From: Cyclobacteriaceae bacterium
Lineage (GTDB): Bacteria > Bacteroidota > Bacteroidia > Cytophagales > Cyclobacteriaceae
Assembly (NCBI GenBank): GCA_019638355.1
Contig: JAHBTY010000004.1
Span: forward strand, 248,001 to 312,000
DNA length: 64,000 bases
Direction of reading: 5' to 3'
In this document: piece by piece, positions 26,721 through 35,565 of the stretch
Numbering within the stretch: the first letter of the stretch is position 1
How the letters are laid out: every line of letters begins with the position of its first letter
Translations under genes and position numbers: made by a program
Notes under the pieces: model-generated
What the model saw: the letters and a program-made list of their open reading frames with translations, nothing else
The model's database searches: none
What the model was told of the DNA's origin: nothing

Positions 26721-28358
26721 ATGATTTCGGTTGACGCAGTAACAGTAGAATTTAACGGTTCGGCTCTCTTTAGTGACATCACGTTTAATATCAACGAAAA
26801 CGATCGCATAGCCCTTATGGGTAAAAACGGGGCTGGCAAGTCCACCCTTTTAAAGATCATAGCCGGAAAGAACAAACCTACCCGCGGTAAGGTATCGGCA
26901 CCGAAAGATGCTATTATCGCTTACCTGCCCCAGCACCTGCTTACGGAAGATGATTGCACGGTGTTTGAAGAAACCAGTAAAGCATTCTCAAAAATTCATG
27001 GCATGAAAACCCGGATTGATGAACTCAATCATCAATTGGAAACGCGCACCGATTATGAATCGGATGAGTATGCTAAAATAATTGAAGAAGTTTCAGAACT
27101 GAGTGAGAAGTTCTATTCTATTGAAGAAATAAACTACGATGCCGAGATTGAAAAAACCCTGATGGGGCTTGGCTTTGAGCGGAGCGATTTTACCCGGCCC
27201 ACTAAAGAATACAGCGGTGGCTGGCGCATGCGCATTGAGTTGGCCAAAATACTGTTACAGAAACCCGATTTAATTTTATTGGATGAACCTACCAACCACC
27301 TGGATATTGAGTCGGTACAATGGCTGGAAGAGTTTTTAAAAACCGGTGCTAAAGCAGTAATTGTTATCAGCCACGATAAAACATTTGTGGATAACCTTAC
27401 TAATCGCACCATTGAGGTAACAATGGGTCGCATATACGATTACAAAACCAACTACTCGCATTACCTGCAACTGCGCAAAGAAAGACGCGAGCAACAACAA
27501 AAGCATTTTGAAGATCAGCAGAAAGAAATTGCAGACATCACTGCTTTTATAGAACGTTTTAAAGGAACCTATTCTAAAACGTTGCAAGTGCAGTCGCGCG
27601 TTAAAATGCTAGAAAAGATTGAGATTGTACAGGTGGATGAAATGGACACCTCGGCACTCAACCTGAAGTTTCCGCCTGCGCCACGCTCGGGCAATTATCC
27701 GGTAATAGCCGATGGCTTAACCAAGTCTTATGGCGATCACCTCGTGTTTAAAGATGCTTCATTTACAATTGCGCGTGGCGAAAAGGTTGCCTTTGTTGGT
27801 AAGAACGGTGAAGGTAAATCGACCATGATTAAAGCCATTATGGGTGAGATTGACTTTGAAGGTCGCTTACAGATAGGCCACAACAGTATGATCGGTTATT
27901 TTGCTCAAAACCAGGCTTCGTTATTGGATGGCGAACTTTCGGTTTTTGAAACTATTGACCAGGTTGCACAAGGCGACATCCGCACCAAAATCAAAGATAT
28001 GCTGGGGGCCTTTATGTTTAGTGGCGATAACATCGATAAAAAAGTGAAAGTACTTTCGGGCGGAGAGAAAACCCGGTTAGCCATGCTGAAGTTATTACTG
28101 CAACCGGTTAACCTGTTGATTCTGGATGAACCAACCAACCACCTCGATATAAAGACGAAAGATATTCTGAAAGATGCCTTGCTTGCCTTTGATGGCACGT
28201 TAATACTCGTTTCGCACGATCGTGATTTTTTAGATGGATTAGCCAAAAAAGTATTTGAATTTGGAAACAAACGCGTGCGCGAACATTTTGAAGATATTAA
28301 TGGATTCTTACGCAATAAGAAGTTGGAGAACCTGAAAGAGATTGAAAGAAAAGTGTAA
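26721..28358 (+). CDS. ABC-F family ATPase (EttA/YbiT-like)
   Basis: A 545-residue soluble protein with two ABC domains and no membrane segments. Start ATG 26721 gives MISVDAVTVEFNGSALF, the usual ABC-F N terminus, and lies 22 nt after a consensus promoter. Walker A sites are GKNGAGKS and GKNGEGKS, signatures YSGGW and LSGGE, Walker B both LILLDEPTNHLD-like. Between the domains lies the charged linker (YDYKTNYSHYLQLRKERREQQQKHF) that reaches the ribosomal P/E sites. ABC-F proteins tune translation or give resistance to ribosome-targeting antibiotics. The sequence alone does not tell which. It is one of two ABC-F genes in the window. Confidence 0.93.
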   Translation: MISVDAVTVEFNGSALFSDITFNINENDRIALMGKNGAGKSTLLKIIAGKNKPTRGKVSAPKDAIIAYLPQHLLTEDDCTVFEETSKAFSKIHGMKTRIDELNHQLETRTDYESDEYAKIIEEVSELSEKFYSIEEINYDAEIEKTLMGLGFERSDFTRPTKEYSGGWRMRIELAKILLQKPDLILLDEPTNHLDIESVQWLEEFLKTGAKAVIVISHDKTFVDNLTNRTIEVTMGRIYDYKTNYSHYLQLRKERREQQQKHFEDQQKEIADITAFIERFKGTYSKTLQVQSRVKMLEKIEIVQVDEMDTSALNLKFPPAPRSGNYPVIADGLTKSYGDHLVFKDASFTIARGEKVAFVGKNGEGKSTMIKAIMGEIDFEGRLQIGHNSMIGYFAQNQASLLDGELSVFETIDQVAQGDIRTKIKDMLGAFMFSGDNIDKKVKVLSGGEKTRLAMLKLLLQPVNLLILDEPTNHLDIKTKDILKDALLAFDGTLILVSHDRDFLDGLAKKVFEFGNKRVREHFEDINGFLRNKKLENLKEIERKV

Positions 28359-28409
28359 ACAATAACCCCTGTACGGTTGCCGGTAAGTGCTCGAATAAAT
28401 TCAAACTAA

Positions 28410-28889
28410 ATGGCGCAGAAAACCCCGATGATTACTCCGGAAGGTATGGAGAAGTTAAAGGCTGAGTTGGATCACCTCTGGCGCGTGGAACGCCCCGACA
28501 CTACAGCAAAAGTTTCGTGGGCTGCAAGCCTGGGCGATCGCTCTGAGAATGCAGACTATCATTACAACAAAAAACGCCTGCGCGAAATCGACAAGCGGAT
28601 TTTATATCTGCGCAAATGTATTGATGAACTGAAGGTTGTACATTATTCACCTTTTCAGGAAGGCAAAGTTATGTTTGGCGCTTGGGTATCCATTGAAAAT
28701 AGCAAAGGCATGAAGAACCGTTTTCGCATTGTGGGTGGCGAAGAGTTGATCGGTGCTAAAGATTATATTTCGATGGATTCGCCTATGGCACAGGCACTGC
28801 TCAAAAAAGAAGTGGGCGATGAAGTGATTGTGAAAACGCCTACCCATCAGTTTGTGTGGCGCATTACGAAGATTGAATATGAGAAGTAG
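28410..28889 (+). CDS. greB: Transcription elongation factor GreB
   Basis: A 159-residue Gre factor. The N-terminal coiled coil (about 10-80) has the acidic tip region followed by DRSENADYHYNKKRLREIDKRI, the GreB-type pattern, and the C-terminal FKBP-like domain ends with GDEVIVKTPTHQFVWRITKIEY. Gre factors enter the RNA polymerase secondary channel and trigger transcript cleavage in backtracked complexes. It lies 51 bp after the ABC-F gene on the same strand and may share its transcript. Confidence 0.93.
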   Translation: MAQKTPMITPEGMEKLKAELDHLWRVERPDTTAKVSWAASLGDRSENADYHYNKKRLREIDKRILYLRKCIDELKVVHYSPFQEGKVMFGAWVSIENSKGMKNRFRIVGGEELIGAKDYISMDSPMAQALLKKEVGDEVIVKTPTHQFVWRITKIEYEK

Positions 28890-28974
28890 AGTTGTTAACT
28901 ATTACCTGCACGTGGTTAGTATGGCTATTTGTTACGGGGGTGTTTATGCTACTGGCAACCGCAAACCGGTAAAT

Positions 28975-29018
28975 TGTTCTCGCAACCAGCTACAAGAAAC
29001 CAGCAACCAGCAACTTAC
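28975..29018. repeat. Intergenic CAACCAG-type repeat
   Basis: The gap between convergent greB and the methyltransferase contains tandem words CAACCAGC, GAAACCAGCAACCAGCAAC (28982-29011), the same type as in the batB-batC gap and at 31478-31500. It has no coding potential. Confidence 0.5.
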
Positions 29019-29762
29019 TCACGCTCTCACTTCCACCAACCAATCCCACGGGTAGGGTGCGCCTAAATTTTTAGGTGGGTTGGCAAGTTCGGTATTCCAA
29101 TCATATTCCAATTTTTCGAGGTTGGTTATGGTGAAGCCTGCTTGTGGTAAGATTACTTCCAACTCGCTTGCTGAATAATGTTTGGTGGGCACGTTGTCGA
29201 TGTGTACAATGCCTTGTAATATGTTGCGCATGTTTCCTTTAAAATGAAACTCGTGTGCAGGAATGTGTGCAGCCTTCACCCCTTCATTTTTATACATCTG
29301 AATCAACTGCCAGGCCGAGAATAAGGCTGAGTCTAACGAAGGTAATACCAATAAAGCAGTACCTCCGGGTTTGAGGGCACGGGCAATATTTTGAAAGGCC
29401 TTTATGTTTTTATCAAAATCAGGAAACATTACTACGTTGCAACAAAAAGCAAAGTCGGCTTTTGGTACTTGCGGCTTTCGCGTTACATCGTGGGCTTTGA
29501 GTGTAACGTTTTTAAAGTTTAACGCTGCGGCTTGTTTCAATAATCTTTTGGAAATATCAACACCCAATACACTTTTAAATGCCGGTGCTAAATAAGGAAA
29601 CGATTTGCCATTGCCACAACCAAAGTCGATAGCTGTTTTAATAGGTGAACCATGTTTGTTGATATAGCGCGGAAGCTTTTTGAATTTATCGCTGGCATAC
29701 GCATCGAATATCTCGTTGTTGTATTCCGGTGCGAGTTGATCCCAATGTTTCTTTTCGTTCAT
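29019..29762 (-). CDS. Class I SAM-dependent methyltransferase
   Basis: A 247-residue Rossmann-fold methyltransferase. Motif I AIDFGCGNGKSFPYL lies at about 43-57, motif II LGVDIS follows, and FAFCCNVVMFPDF matches the motif after the fourth strand. There is no signal peptide. The target cannot be inferred; the family covers small molecules such as quinones, lipids and toxic oxyanions. Neighbours give no pathway. It ends at the repeat-rich gap after greB and is followed upstream by another short repeat-like gap (29763-29830) with GTTAGTACTTAGTATCTGG. Confidence 0.88.
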   Translation of the reverse strand: MNEKKHWDQLAPEYNNEIFDAYASDKFKKLPRYINKHGSPIKTAIDFGCGNGKSFPYLAPAFKSVLGVDISKRLLKQAAALNFKNVTLKAHDVTRKPQVPKADFAFCCNVVMFPDFDKNIKAFQNIARALKPGGTALLVLPSLDSALFSAWQLIQMYKNEGVKAAHIPAHEFHFKGNMRNILQGIVHIDNVPTKHYSASELEVILPQAGFTITNLEKLEYDWNTELANPPKNLGAPYPWDWLVEVRA

Positions 29763-29830
29763 AGGTAATTGTTAGTACTTAGTATCTGGTACATAGTCGT
29801 TAGTCAATTGCCAAGTAGTTTGAACTGGCA

Positions 29831-30775
29831 CTACCGATCTAAGGTTAATTGTTTCACAATCTCTTTCATCGGCCGTACGTTATGCACATGTTCAATGGCC
29901 GGGCCGGCACACCATACGGTTTGATAGGTTGCGCCAAAAGCAGCTTTTTCAATTTGCTTCATACCTTTCCAGGCAATCAGCAACTTTACATATTTTTTCA
30001 GGCGTTTGTTCTTTTTCAGCAATCGCTCGAACCAGGTGGCTTCAGTACCTAATTGTTTTACATAGGGCGTGTTGATCACCGTTAAAGGTGAACCCGAAAG
30101 TTTGGAAGTCATGACAATATCCTTCGCTCCGTAGTCAATTAAAGCTTGTTTGTAGTCGGCTGAGATAGGCGCTTCATCACTTGCCATAAAAATGGTACCC
30201 ACCGATACTCCAGCTGCACCCCAACTCATAACTTGCTCCACATCTTTGGCATAAGCTATGCCTCCGGCTGAGATAACCGGAATGTGGCAGTTGGTTGTAA
30301 GCAACGTTACCAACTCTTTTGGTGAAATTTTACCGGCATGCCCACCGGCTTGGTTGTTCACAGCAATCAATGCATCGGCACCCAGTGCCTCCACTTTTTT
30401 GGCATATTCCAGATCAATTACATCGCAGAATACTTTTATTCCCGCGGGCTTACATTGTTCAATTACTTCTTGCGGACTACCGAGTGAAGTGATAATAAAA
30501 TCCACTTTCAACTCAATAAGTGTTTTCAGTTGATCCTTATACTTAAAGTTGGATTTGTTTACGATCAGGTTAACACCAAACGGTTTTTGTGAGTGGGCTT
30601 TTAACTCGTGGATGGCGGCCCGCAGTTCGGCATCGGTGCGATAGTTGAGGGCCGGAAAGGCCGCGGTAATACCATTATCCAATGCAGCCTTTACCATTTT
30701 GGTGTTGGAAATCAGAAACATGGGCGCAACCAGAATGGGATATTCAATACCCAGCAGCTTATCAAGCGTTGTCAT
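29831..30775 (-). CDS. NAD(P)H-dependent flavin oxidoreductase (nitronate monooxygenase family)
   Basis: A 314-residue FMN-binding TIM-barrel protein of the 2-nitropropane dioxygenase/YrpB group. Visible features: LGIEYPILVAPMF at the N terminus, VNNQAGGHAG and PVISAGGIAYAKDVEQVMSWGAAGVSVGTIFMAS, which bind the FMN phosphate. Such enzymes oxidise nitronates or act as enoyl-ACP reductase (FabK)-like proteins. The substrate is not certain. A 170-bp non-coding gap with no signal I recognise separates it from the response regulator upstream. Confidence 0.9.
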   Translation of the reverse strand: MTTLDKLLGIEYPILVAPMFLISNTKMVKAALDNGITAAFPALNYRTDAELRAAIHELKAHSQKPFGVNLIVNKSNFKYKDQLKTLIELKVDFIITSLGSPQEVIEQCKPAGIKVFCDVIDLEYAKKVEALGADALIAVNNQAGGHAGKISPKELVTLLTTNCHIPVISAGGIAYAKDVEQVMSWGAAGVSVGTIFMASDEAPISADYKQALIDYGAKDIVMTSKLSGSPLTVINTPYVKQLGTEATWFERLLKKNKRLKKYVKLLIAWKGMKQIEKAAFGATYQTVWCAGPAIEHVHNVRPMKEIVKQLTLDR

Positions 30776-30945
30776 GTGTTAATGTTTGGTTTGAAGATGC
30801 AAAAAATTGCTGGAAGTAACCTTACATGCGGCTACTACTCAAAGGATGGCTATTATTTGTTAAACTCACAAATAAAAAAACTTCAAACAAAAAAAACTGC
30901 ATGCATCGCACACAGGTTAGCAATAATCCAACTAAGACAGGCAGG

Positions 30946-31326
30946 TTAGTTATTTGAAATCTGCTTCAATAGCTTTTCCATATCGTAGAAGGGCAAAGGT
31001 TTTTCTACACACATGGTAAAGCCTGCTTTAATTGCACTTTCCTGATCATTTTTTTGTACCAGAGTAGTCATGGCTACAAATCGGGTATGGGGTAAAACCA
31101 GTTTCATGGCGCGCAGCCATTCAATACCGCCCAGGTACTCGCCATGCATGTGCAAATCCACAAACAATACATCGGGTTTTAGTTCATGCACTTTTTCAAT
31201 TCCTTCTTCATGATTTTCGAAGATGTGGGCTTCTACTTTTCCGGGTTGAAGTTTAACCATTCGCTTGTAGATAAAGCGGTTGATGGAGTCATTCTCGAAA
31301 ACTCCAATTACTAATTTCTTTTTCAT
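30946..31326 (-). CDS. Stand-alone receiver-domain response regulator
   Basis: A 126-residue single receiver domain. The start is taken as ATG 31326 (MKKKLVIGVFEND), because the fold begins there; six more residues to 31344 would add an odd Cys-rich leader. The acidic pocket E11-N12-D13, phospho-acceptor Asp57 in LFVDLHMHG and Lys in VEKPLP are all present. There is no output domain, so it should act by protein contact, as CheY-like or Spo0F-like proteins do. No kinase is adjacent; the orphan histidine kinase at 22352 is a possible but unsupported partner. Confidence 0.9.
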   Translation of the reverse strand: MKKKLVIGVFENDSINRFIYKRMVKLQPGKVEAHIFENHEEGIEKVHELKPDVLFVDLHMHGEYLGGIEWLRAMKLVLPHTRFVAMTTLVQKNDQESAIKAGFTMCVEKPLPFYDMEKLLKQISNN

Positions 31327-31344
31327 GCAACACCCTATTAACAT

Positions 31345-31681
31345 AATTATGCCATTGACCGAAACGTGTTTTTTGATAAAATTTTGAGGTTTCCATGCTT
31401 TAGATGCTCCCGTTTTGGGATGAAAAGACTCAGATTGTTACTGTGCCTTGCTGCAGCCCAGGCACATTCGTAACTATACCAGCAACCAGTAACGAGCAAG
31501 CAGCCCCGAATTAAATTGTAACTATTTCACGATAGCTGCGTATCCTACGGTGTATTCATGAACAACGAGAAACTACCTTACTGAATATTATTTTTTAATC
31601 TTCTCCGGTAGCGAATAAAAGTTCTGACTAATCTCTACCAAGCCTAAGAATATTTTTTTGTTCATTTAATGATGCTTACGA
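31345..31681. other. Non-coding gap of about 340 bp
   Basis: The region between the divergent response regulator and the small hypothetical gene has no open frame of note. It contains a small hairpin with a 6-bp stem (GTGCCT at 31443-31448 and AGGCAC at 31460-31465 around a CTGCAG centre) and a CAGCAACCAGTAAC repeat at 31480-31493. It may hold promoters for both flanking genes, but no exact TAnnTTTG is present. Confidence 0.6.
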
Positions 31682-31999
31682 ATGACGTGGTCAACTTTAT
31701 ATATCAGTGGAAAACCTGGCTTCAAAGAAGCTATATTGGATAAGTTATCTCATCCGGGCAGGTTTTATTTACCTGGCTCTTTCGATACTGAACACGAATT
31801 ATTATTGTATTGGATAGATAGTAACGTGCCCCTGCGCAATTTTAAAAATGAAATTGGTAGCAAACTGATTTTCAAATACCGGCTACGGTTCCATGCGGTT
31901 GTTCCAGAAGAAAGTACGGATACACGACTTTCGGTACAGGAAAAAGCGCTGGTAAAAAAGATGGCCGAATGGGAAGAACATTACCGGCATAGTGCCTGA
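31682..31999 (+). CDS. Small conserved-looking hypothetical protein
   Basis: A 105-residue protein that I do not recognise. It begins TWSTLYISGKPGFKEAILDKLSHPGRFYLPGSF and ends in a charged helix (SVQEKALVKKMAEWEEHYRH). No signal peptide, membrane segment or known motif is seen. Codon use resembles the neighbouring genes and it fills the space before the OmpA-family gene, which supports a real gene. It lies 89 bp upstream of that gene on the same strand. Confidence 0.7.
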   Translation: MTWSTLYISGKPGFKEAILDKLSHPGRFYLPGSFDTEHELLLYWIDSNVPLRNFKNEIGSKLIFKYRLRFHAVVPEESTDTRLSVQEKALVKKMAEWEEHYRHSA

Positions 32000-32088
32000 A
32001 AAAACCGCTGGCTGATAATTAGCCTCTCAGTAAAAACCAAAAATTCAATACCTTTAAGGTTGAGTTTTAACCCGCAACCTTTACCCCT

Positions 32089-34167
32089 ATGGTAATATTT
32101 TACAGACGCCTTGCACTTGTCATTCTCCAGTGTGCATTAAGTCCATTACTTTTCGGTCAGCAAGATTCAATAGCCTTATCTGAGCAGTATTATGCTCAGG
32201 GTATGGAAATTTTCGATTACGAGCATCGCAAAGTAGCTTCGGAGTTATTTATCCTGGCAGTAAAAGCCAACCCCAAAAATGCCAAGGCTCAGTTTATGGC
32301 GGGCCGTTCAATCATGCTTACTGTGCGCAAAGAACTATCGCTTCAGTATTTTAAAAACGCATATCAACTCGATCCTAAGATTGATGCCGATATTCTCTTT
32401 TACCTTGGCCAGGCCTATCATTATTCTGAAAAATTTGATAGCGCCATTTTGTTGTACGATCGGTACAACCGCCTGTTGGCGCGCTCGCTCGACTATGAAA
32501 AGTCAAAAAAAATTAATGAAGTAAATCGAAAAATATTCGAGTGCCACAATGCCAAAATTATGATTGCCCAACCAGTGGATGTTTCTATTTCGCACCTGGA
32601 TAATAATATCAACTCAGAATGGCCCGATTATGCTCCCGCCATTAATGCTGATGAAACCTTTATGGTATTTACCACGCGCAGACCCGAAGAAAATATGAAT
32701 AACCGGTTAGCATCTGACAACGAGTACTACGAAGAAATTTTTTACTCTAAAAAGGTTGATGGCCAATGGACTCCGGCCCGTAATCTTTCGGGGCCTCTTA
32801 ATAATAACTACCATAATGCAAGCATAAACCTTTCGCCCGATGGAAAAGAGATGCTACTCTACCATGATAGCAATGGAGGCGACATACTCGCTTCATTTCT
32901 CAGGCCCGATGGCACCTGGACTGATCCTAAAGAAATTTTGGAAATCAATACCGAATACATCGAAAACTCAGCAACTATTACTGCCGATGGTAACAAACTA
33001 TTCTTCTCCAGTAACCGCCCCGGTGGTTATGGAGGTACTGATATCTACGTGAGTACAAAAGATGCAAAGGGCCGCTGGGGAACACCACGCAACTTAGGAA
33101 GGAATGTAAATACCGAAATGGATGAAGATGGTGTTTATGTTTCGGCCAGTGGAAAGCATTTGTACTTTAGCTCCAATGGCCATGCCGGCATGGGCGATCT
33201 GGATATTTATCGATCAACTTTTAATCCCGAAAAAGACATGTGGGAAAAACCCATCAACATGGGCTACCCTATCAACTCGGTTGAAAACGATATCTACATT
33301 GTGTTAACCCGCAACGAAGATTATGCTTACATATCCTCCTTACGCCCGGAAGGTATTGGCGAACAAGACATCTATAAAATAGATATTCGCAACTGGAAAG
33401 AACCGGTTTATACACAACCTGATTTTGCCGATGCGGTATTGGCCATGGAAGACCAAATGCCTTTATTTGGTGGCCGACCACTAACAGAAACCAAGCCTCA
33501 AACAAAAACTGAAACCAAACCCGAAGCTTCTGAAAAACCAGCCCTTACACCAGCTAACGTGGAGCTAACGGTTTATGTAGCCGAAGGCGACACCAAACAG
33601 CCTATTTCAAATGCAAAAGTAAAGTTAACTGCAGTTGGTACTGATGTGAACCTGACAGCCACCAAACCCGGAACCTATTTCACCCACGTTAAAAACAAAA
33701 CCACCGGTGTTGAGCGCTACAAACTGCTGGTATCGGGTATGGAACACATCCCCTACTCGTCAACTTACTTATTCGGACCGGGCATGAACACCGCTTTAAC
33801 GGATACCATATACTTAGATAAAATTGCCGTTAATTATAAACGCACACTAAACGTTTATTTTGCGCATGACAGCGATGTACCCAAATCGTTTGAAGATATT
33901 TTATACCTTGAACAGATTATGAAAACTTCTACTGCTATTAAAGTAGAGATTAGTGGACACACGGATAATCTGGGTTCGCATGCCTATAATGTAGCGTTAA
34001 GTCAAAGGCGGGCGCAAGCTGTGAAAAAACATCTTGTGAATGCCGGTATTGCTGAAAGCAGAATTACCGTTGCCGGATATGGACCCGATAAGCCCATTAC
34101 CGATAATAAAACCCGGGCCAATCGCCAACTTAACCGAAGAACAGAGTTTACCATTATTGAAAAATAA
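32089..34167 (+). CDS. OmpA-family protein with TPR, PD40 and carboxypeptidase-regulatory-like domains
   Basis: A 692-residue envelope protein. Signal peptide (1-24), TPR region (about 28-145), PD40/WD40-like repeats with SPDGKEMLLYHDSNGGD, LFFSSNRPGGYGGTDIY and LYFSSNGHAGMGDLDIY (about 165-450), a Pro/Thr/Lys linker (about 470-505), a carboxypeptidase-regulatory-like domain (about 507-590), and a C-terminal OmpA domain with the peptidoglycan-binding GHTDNLGSHAYNVALSQRR and NRRTEF. The order equals that of PorE, a type IX secretion component, but this protein has a simple signal peptide rather than a lipobox, so it may be a paralogue. It overlaps the ceramidase-like gene by one base. TACCTTTA at 32049-32056 is a near-consensus -7 element. 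Confidence 0.93.
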   Translation: MVIFYRRLALVILQCALSPLLFGQQDSIALSEQYYAQGMEIFDYEHRKVASELFILAVKANPKNAKAQFMAGRSIMLTVRKELSLQYFKNAYQLDPKIDADILFYLGQAYHYSEKFDSAILLYDRYNRLLARSLDYEKSKKINEVNRKIFECHNAKIMIAQPVDVSISHLDNNINSEWPDYAPAINADETFMVFTTRRPEENMNNRLASDNEYYEEIFYSKKVDGQWTPARNLSGPLNNNYHNASINLSPDGKEMLLYHDSNGGDILASFLRPDGTWTDPKEILEINTEYIENSATITADGNKLFFSSNRPGGYGGTDIYVSTKDAKGRWGTPRNLGRNVNTEMDEDGVYVSASGKHLYFSSNGHAGMGDLDIYRSTFNPEKDMWEKPINMGYPINSVENDIYIVLTRNEDYAYISSLRPEGIGEQDIYKIDIRNWKEPVYTQPDFADAVLAMEDQMPLFGGRPLTETKPQTKTETKPEASEKPALTPANVELTVYVAEGDTKQPISNAKVKLTAVGTDVNLTATKPGTYFTHVKNKTTGVERYKLLVSGMEHIPYSSTYLFGPGMNTALTDTIYLDKIAVNYKRTLNVYFAHDSDVPKSFEDILYLEQIMKTSTAIKVEISGHTDNLGSHAYNVALSQRRAQAVKKHLVNAGIAESRITVAGYGPDKPITDNKTRANRQLNRRTEFTIIEK

Positions 34168-35504
34168 TGAGCATCGGCCTGCGTAAGTGGATTATCAGGC
34201 TAAGTGTTTTTGTGCTTATTGTTGCCGGTGTTTTTATAGCAACCGTTGGCCGGATTGATCGGACTCCCTTAAAGGAGCAGGATTTTTATACACGCATGCT
34301 GGCTAAACTGGATACAATACAGCCAGTAGCTTATCCATCTAAAACACTTTCGGCAGCCTGGGGTAAAGTAAACATTACACCCGCATATCCCATGCCTTTG
34401 GCCGGGTATCGTCCCCGACCAACATTTGAAAGTGTGCACGACTCTTTGTTTGTCCGCACAATAATTATCGACAATGGAAGTGTAGAAGCTATTCTGATCA
34501 GTGCCGACTTATTAATTTTTCCACCTACCTTAAAAAAAGAACTGGAAGCACAGTTAACCCAACCAAACAAACCCACTTTTTTTTATTACAGTGCTACGCA
34601 TACTCATAATGGCCTGGGTGGCTGGCATCCTGCATGGGCTGCACAATTTGTTGTGGGCGATTATCACGCAAACTGGATTGAATCCACTGCCCGGGCAATC
34701 GCAGCCGGCATCTCCAAAGCAAGAATAAACTTATTACCTGCACAAGCCTGGTATTGGCAAACCGATGCGCGTGAATATGCTGCCAATCGACTAAAACCTG
34801 ATAATCCTTACGATGGTGAATTACGAGGACTAAAATTTTCCAGGGCCGACAGTACGCACGCTTATCTGGTAACATTTAGTGCGCATGCAACCAGCATTAG
34901 TAAAAAAAGCAAAGCCCTTTCGGGCGATTACCCGGCAGCATTGGTTAACCAGATTGAAACTAATAAACAAAATTTCGGAATGTTTATGGCCGGTATGGTC
35001 GGAAGCCATCGATTAAACGGAACTACACAATCAGAATATGGCAGAGCTGAGGAAGTTGGTAAAATTCTTGCTAATAGGGCTATGAATTCTGCGGTTGAGC
35101 ATAAGTTAAGTGCTGAGGTAAAAACCATGCATGTTCCAATTGAATATGGAACTTCGCAACTGCGGCTTACCGAAAATTATAAACTTCGGAATTGGCTTTT
35201 CGCTAATGCTTTACAACCGCTGCAAGGTGAACTTACGTGTTTGCAAATCGGCTCCGTTATGTTACTAGGAACCCCGTGCGATTTCTCCGGTGAAATTTAT
35301 TTAACCAAGGATTTAGAGGCAGAAGCTACCCGTTATAAAAAGCAGTTGATTATTACCAGTTTTAATGGCGGATATACTGGCTACATTACCGAAGATGCAC
35401 ACTACGAAACCAGCTTGCGCGAAGAGGTAACTACGATGAATTGGGTTGGGCCTTACTTTGGTGATTACTATGCAGAAATGATTAAGCGGATAGTTCAGAA
35501 ATAG
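34167..35504 (+). CDS. Neutral ceramidase-like membrane-anchored hydrolase
   Basis: A 445-residue protein with one N-terminal membrane anchor (about 9-27). The catalytic region matches the N-terminal domain of neutral/alkaline ceramidases: AAWGKVNITPAYPMPLAGY (about 64-81), SADLLIFP, and the zinc-binding ATHTHNGLGGW with His145 and His147. Ceramidases split ceramide into fatty acid and sphingoid base, but bacterial members of about 450 residues lacking the C-terminal domain have unknown substrates. The stop of the OmpA-family gene shares its last base with the ATG, so the two are co-translated. Bacteroidota make sphingolipids, and an alpha-oxoamine synthase lies at 51740-52993, which makes a lipid substrate plausible. 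Confidence 0.88.
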   Translation: MSIGLRKWIIRLSVFVLIVAGVFIATVGRIDRTPLKEQDFYTRMLAKLDTIQPVAYPSKTLSAAWGKVNITPAYPMPLAGYRPRPTFESVHDSLFVRTIIIDNGSVEAILISADLLIFPPTLKKELEAQLTQPNKPTFFYYSATHTHNGLGGWHPAWAAQFVVGDYHANWIESTARAIAAGISKARINLLPAQAWYWQTDAREYAANRLKPDNPYDGELRGLKFSRADSTHAYLVTFSAHATSISKKSKALSGDYPAALVNQIETNKQNFGMFMAGMVGSHRLNGTTQSEYGRAEEVGKILANRAMNSAVEHKLSAEVKTMHVPIEYGTSQLRLTENYKLRNWLFANALQPLQGELTCLQIGSVMLLGTPCDFSGEIYLTKDLEAEATRYKKQLIITSFNGGYTGYITEDAHYETSLREEVTTMNWVGPYFGDYYAEMIKRIVQK

Positions 35505-35525
35505 TAGCCAAAGGGCAATTGGCAG

Positions 35526-35562
35526 TTGACAATAGAATAAATTTACAATTACCGATTGTCAA
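35526..35562. repeat. Inverted repeat between convergent genes
   Basis: TTGACAAT (35526-35533) pairs exactly with ATTGTCAA (35555-35562) in a region rich in CAATTG words, between the ceramidase-like gene and the convergent helicase gene. It is AT-rich, without a T-tail. It resembles the repeat at 15195-15230. Confidence 0.45.
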
Positions 35563-35565
35563 TTG

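Noticed and set aside
28852-29055. 67-residue open frame on the plus strand after greB
   Set aside because: It starts inside greB in another frame and runs through the CAACCAG repeat; no gene-like composition.
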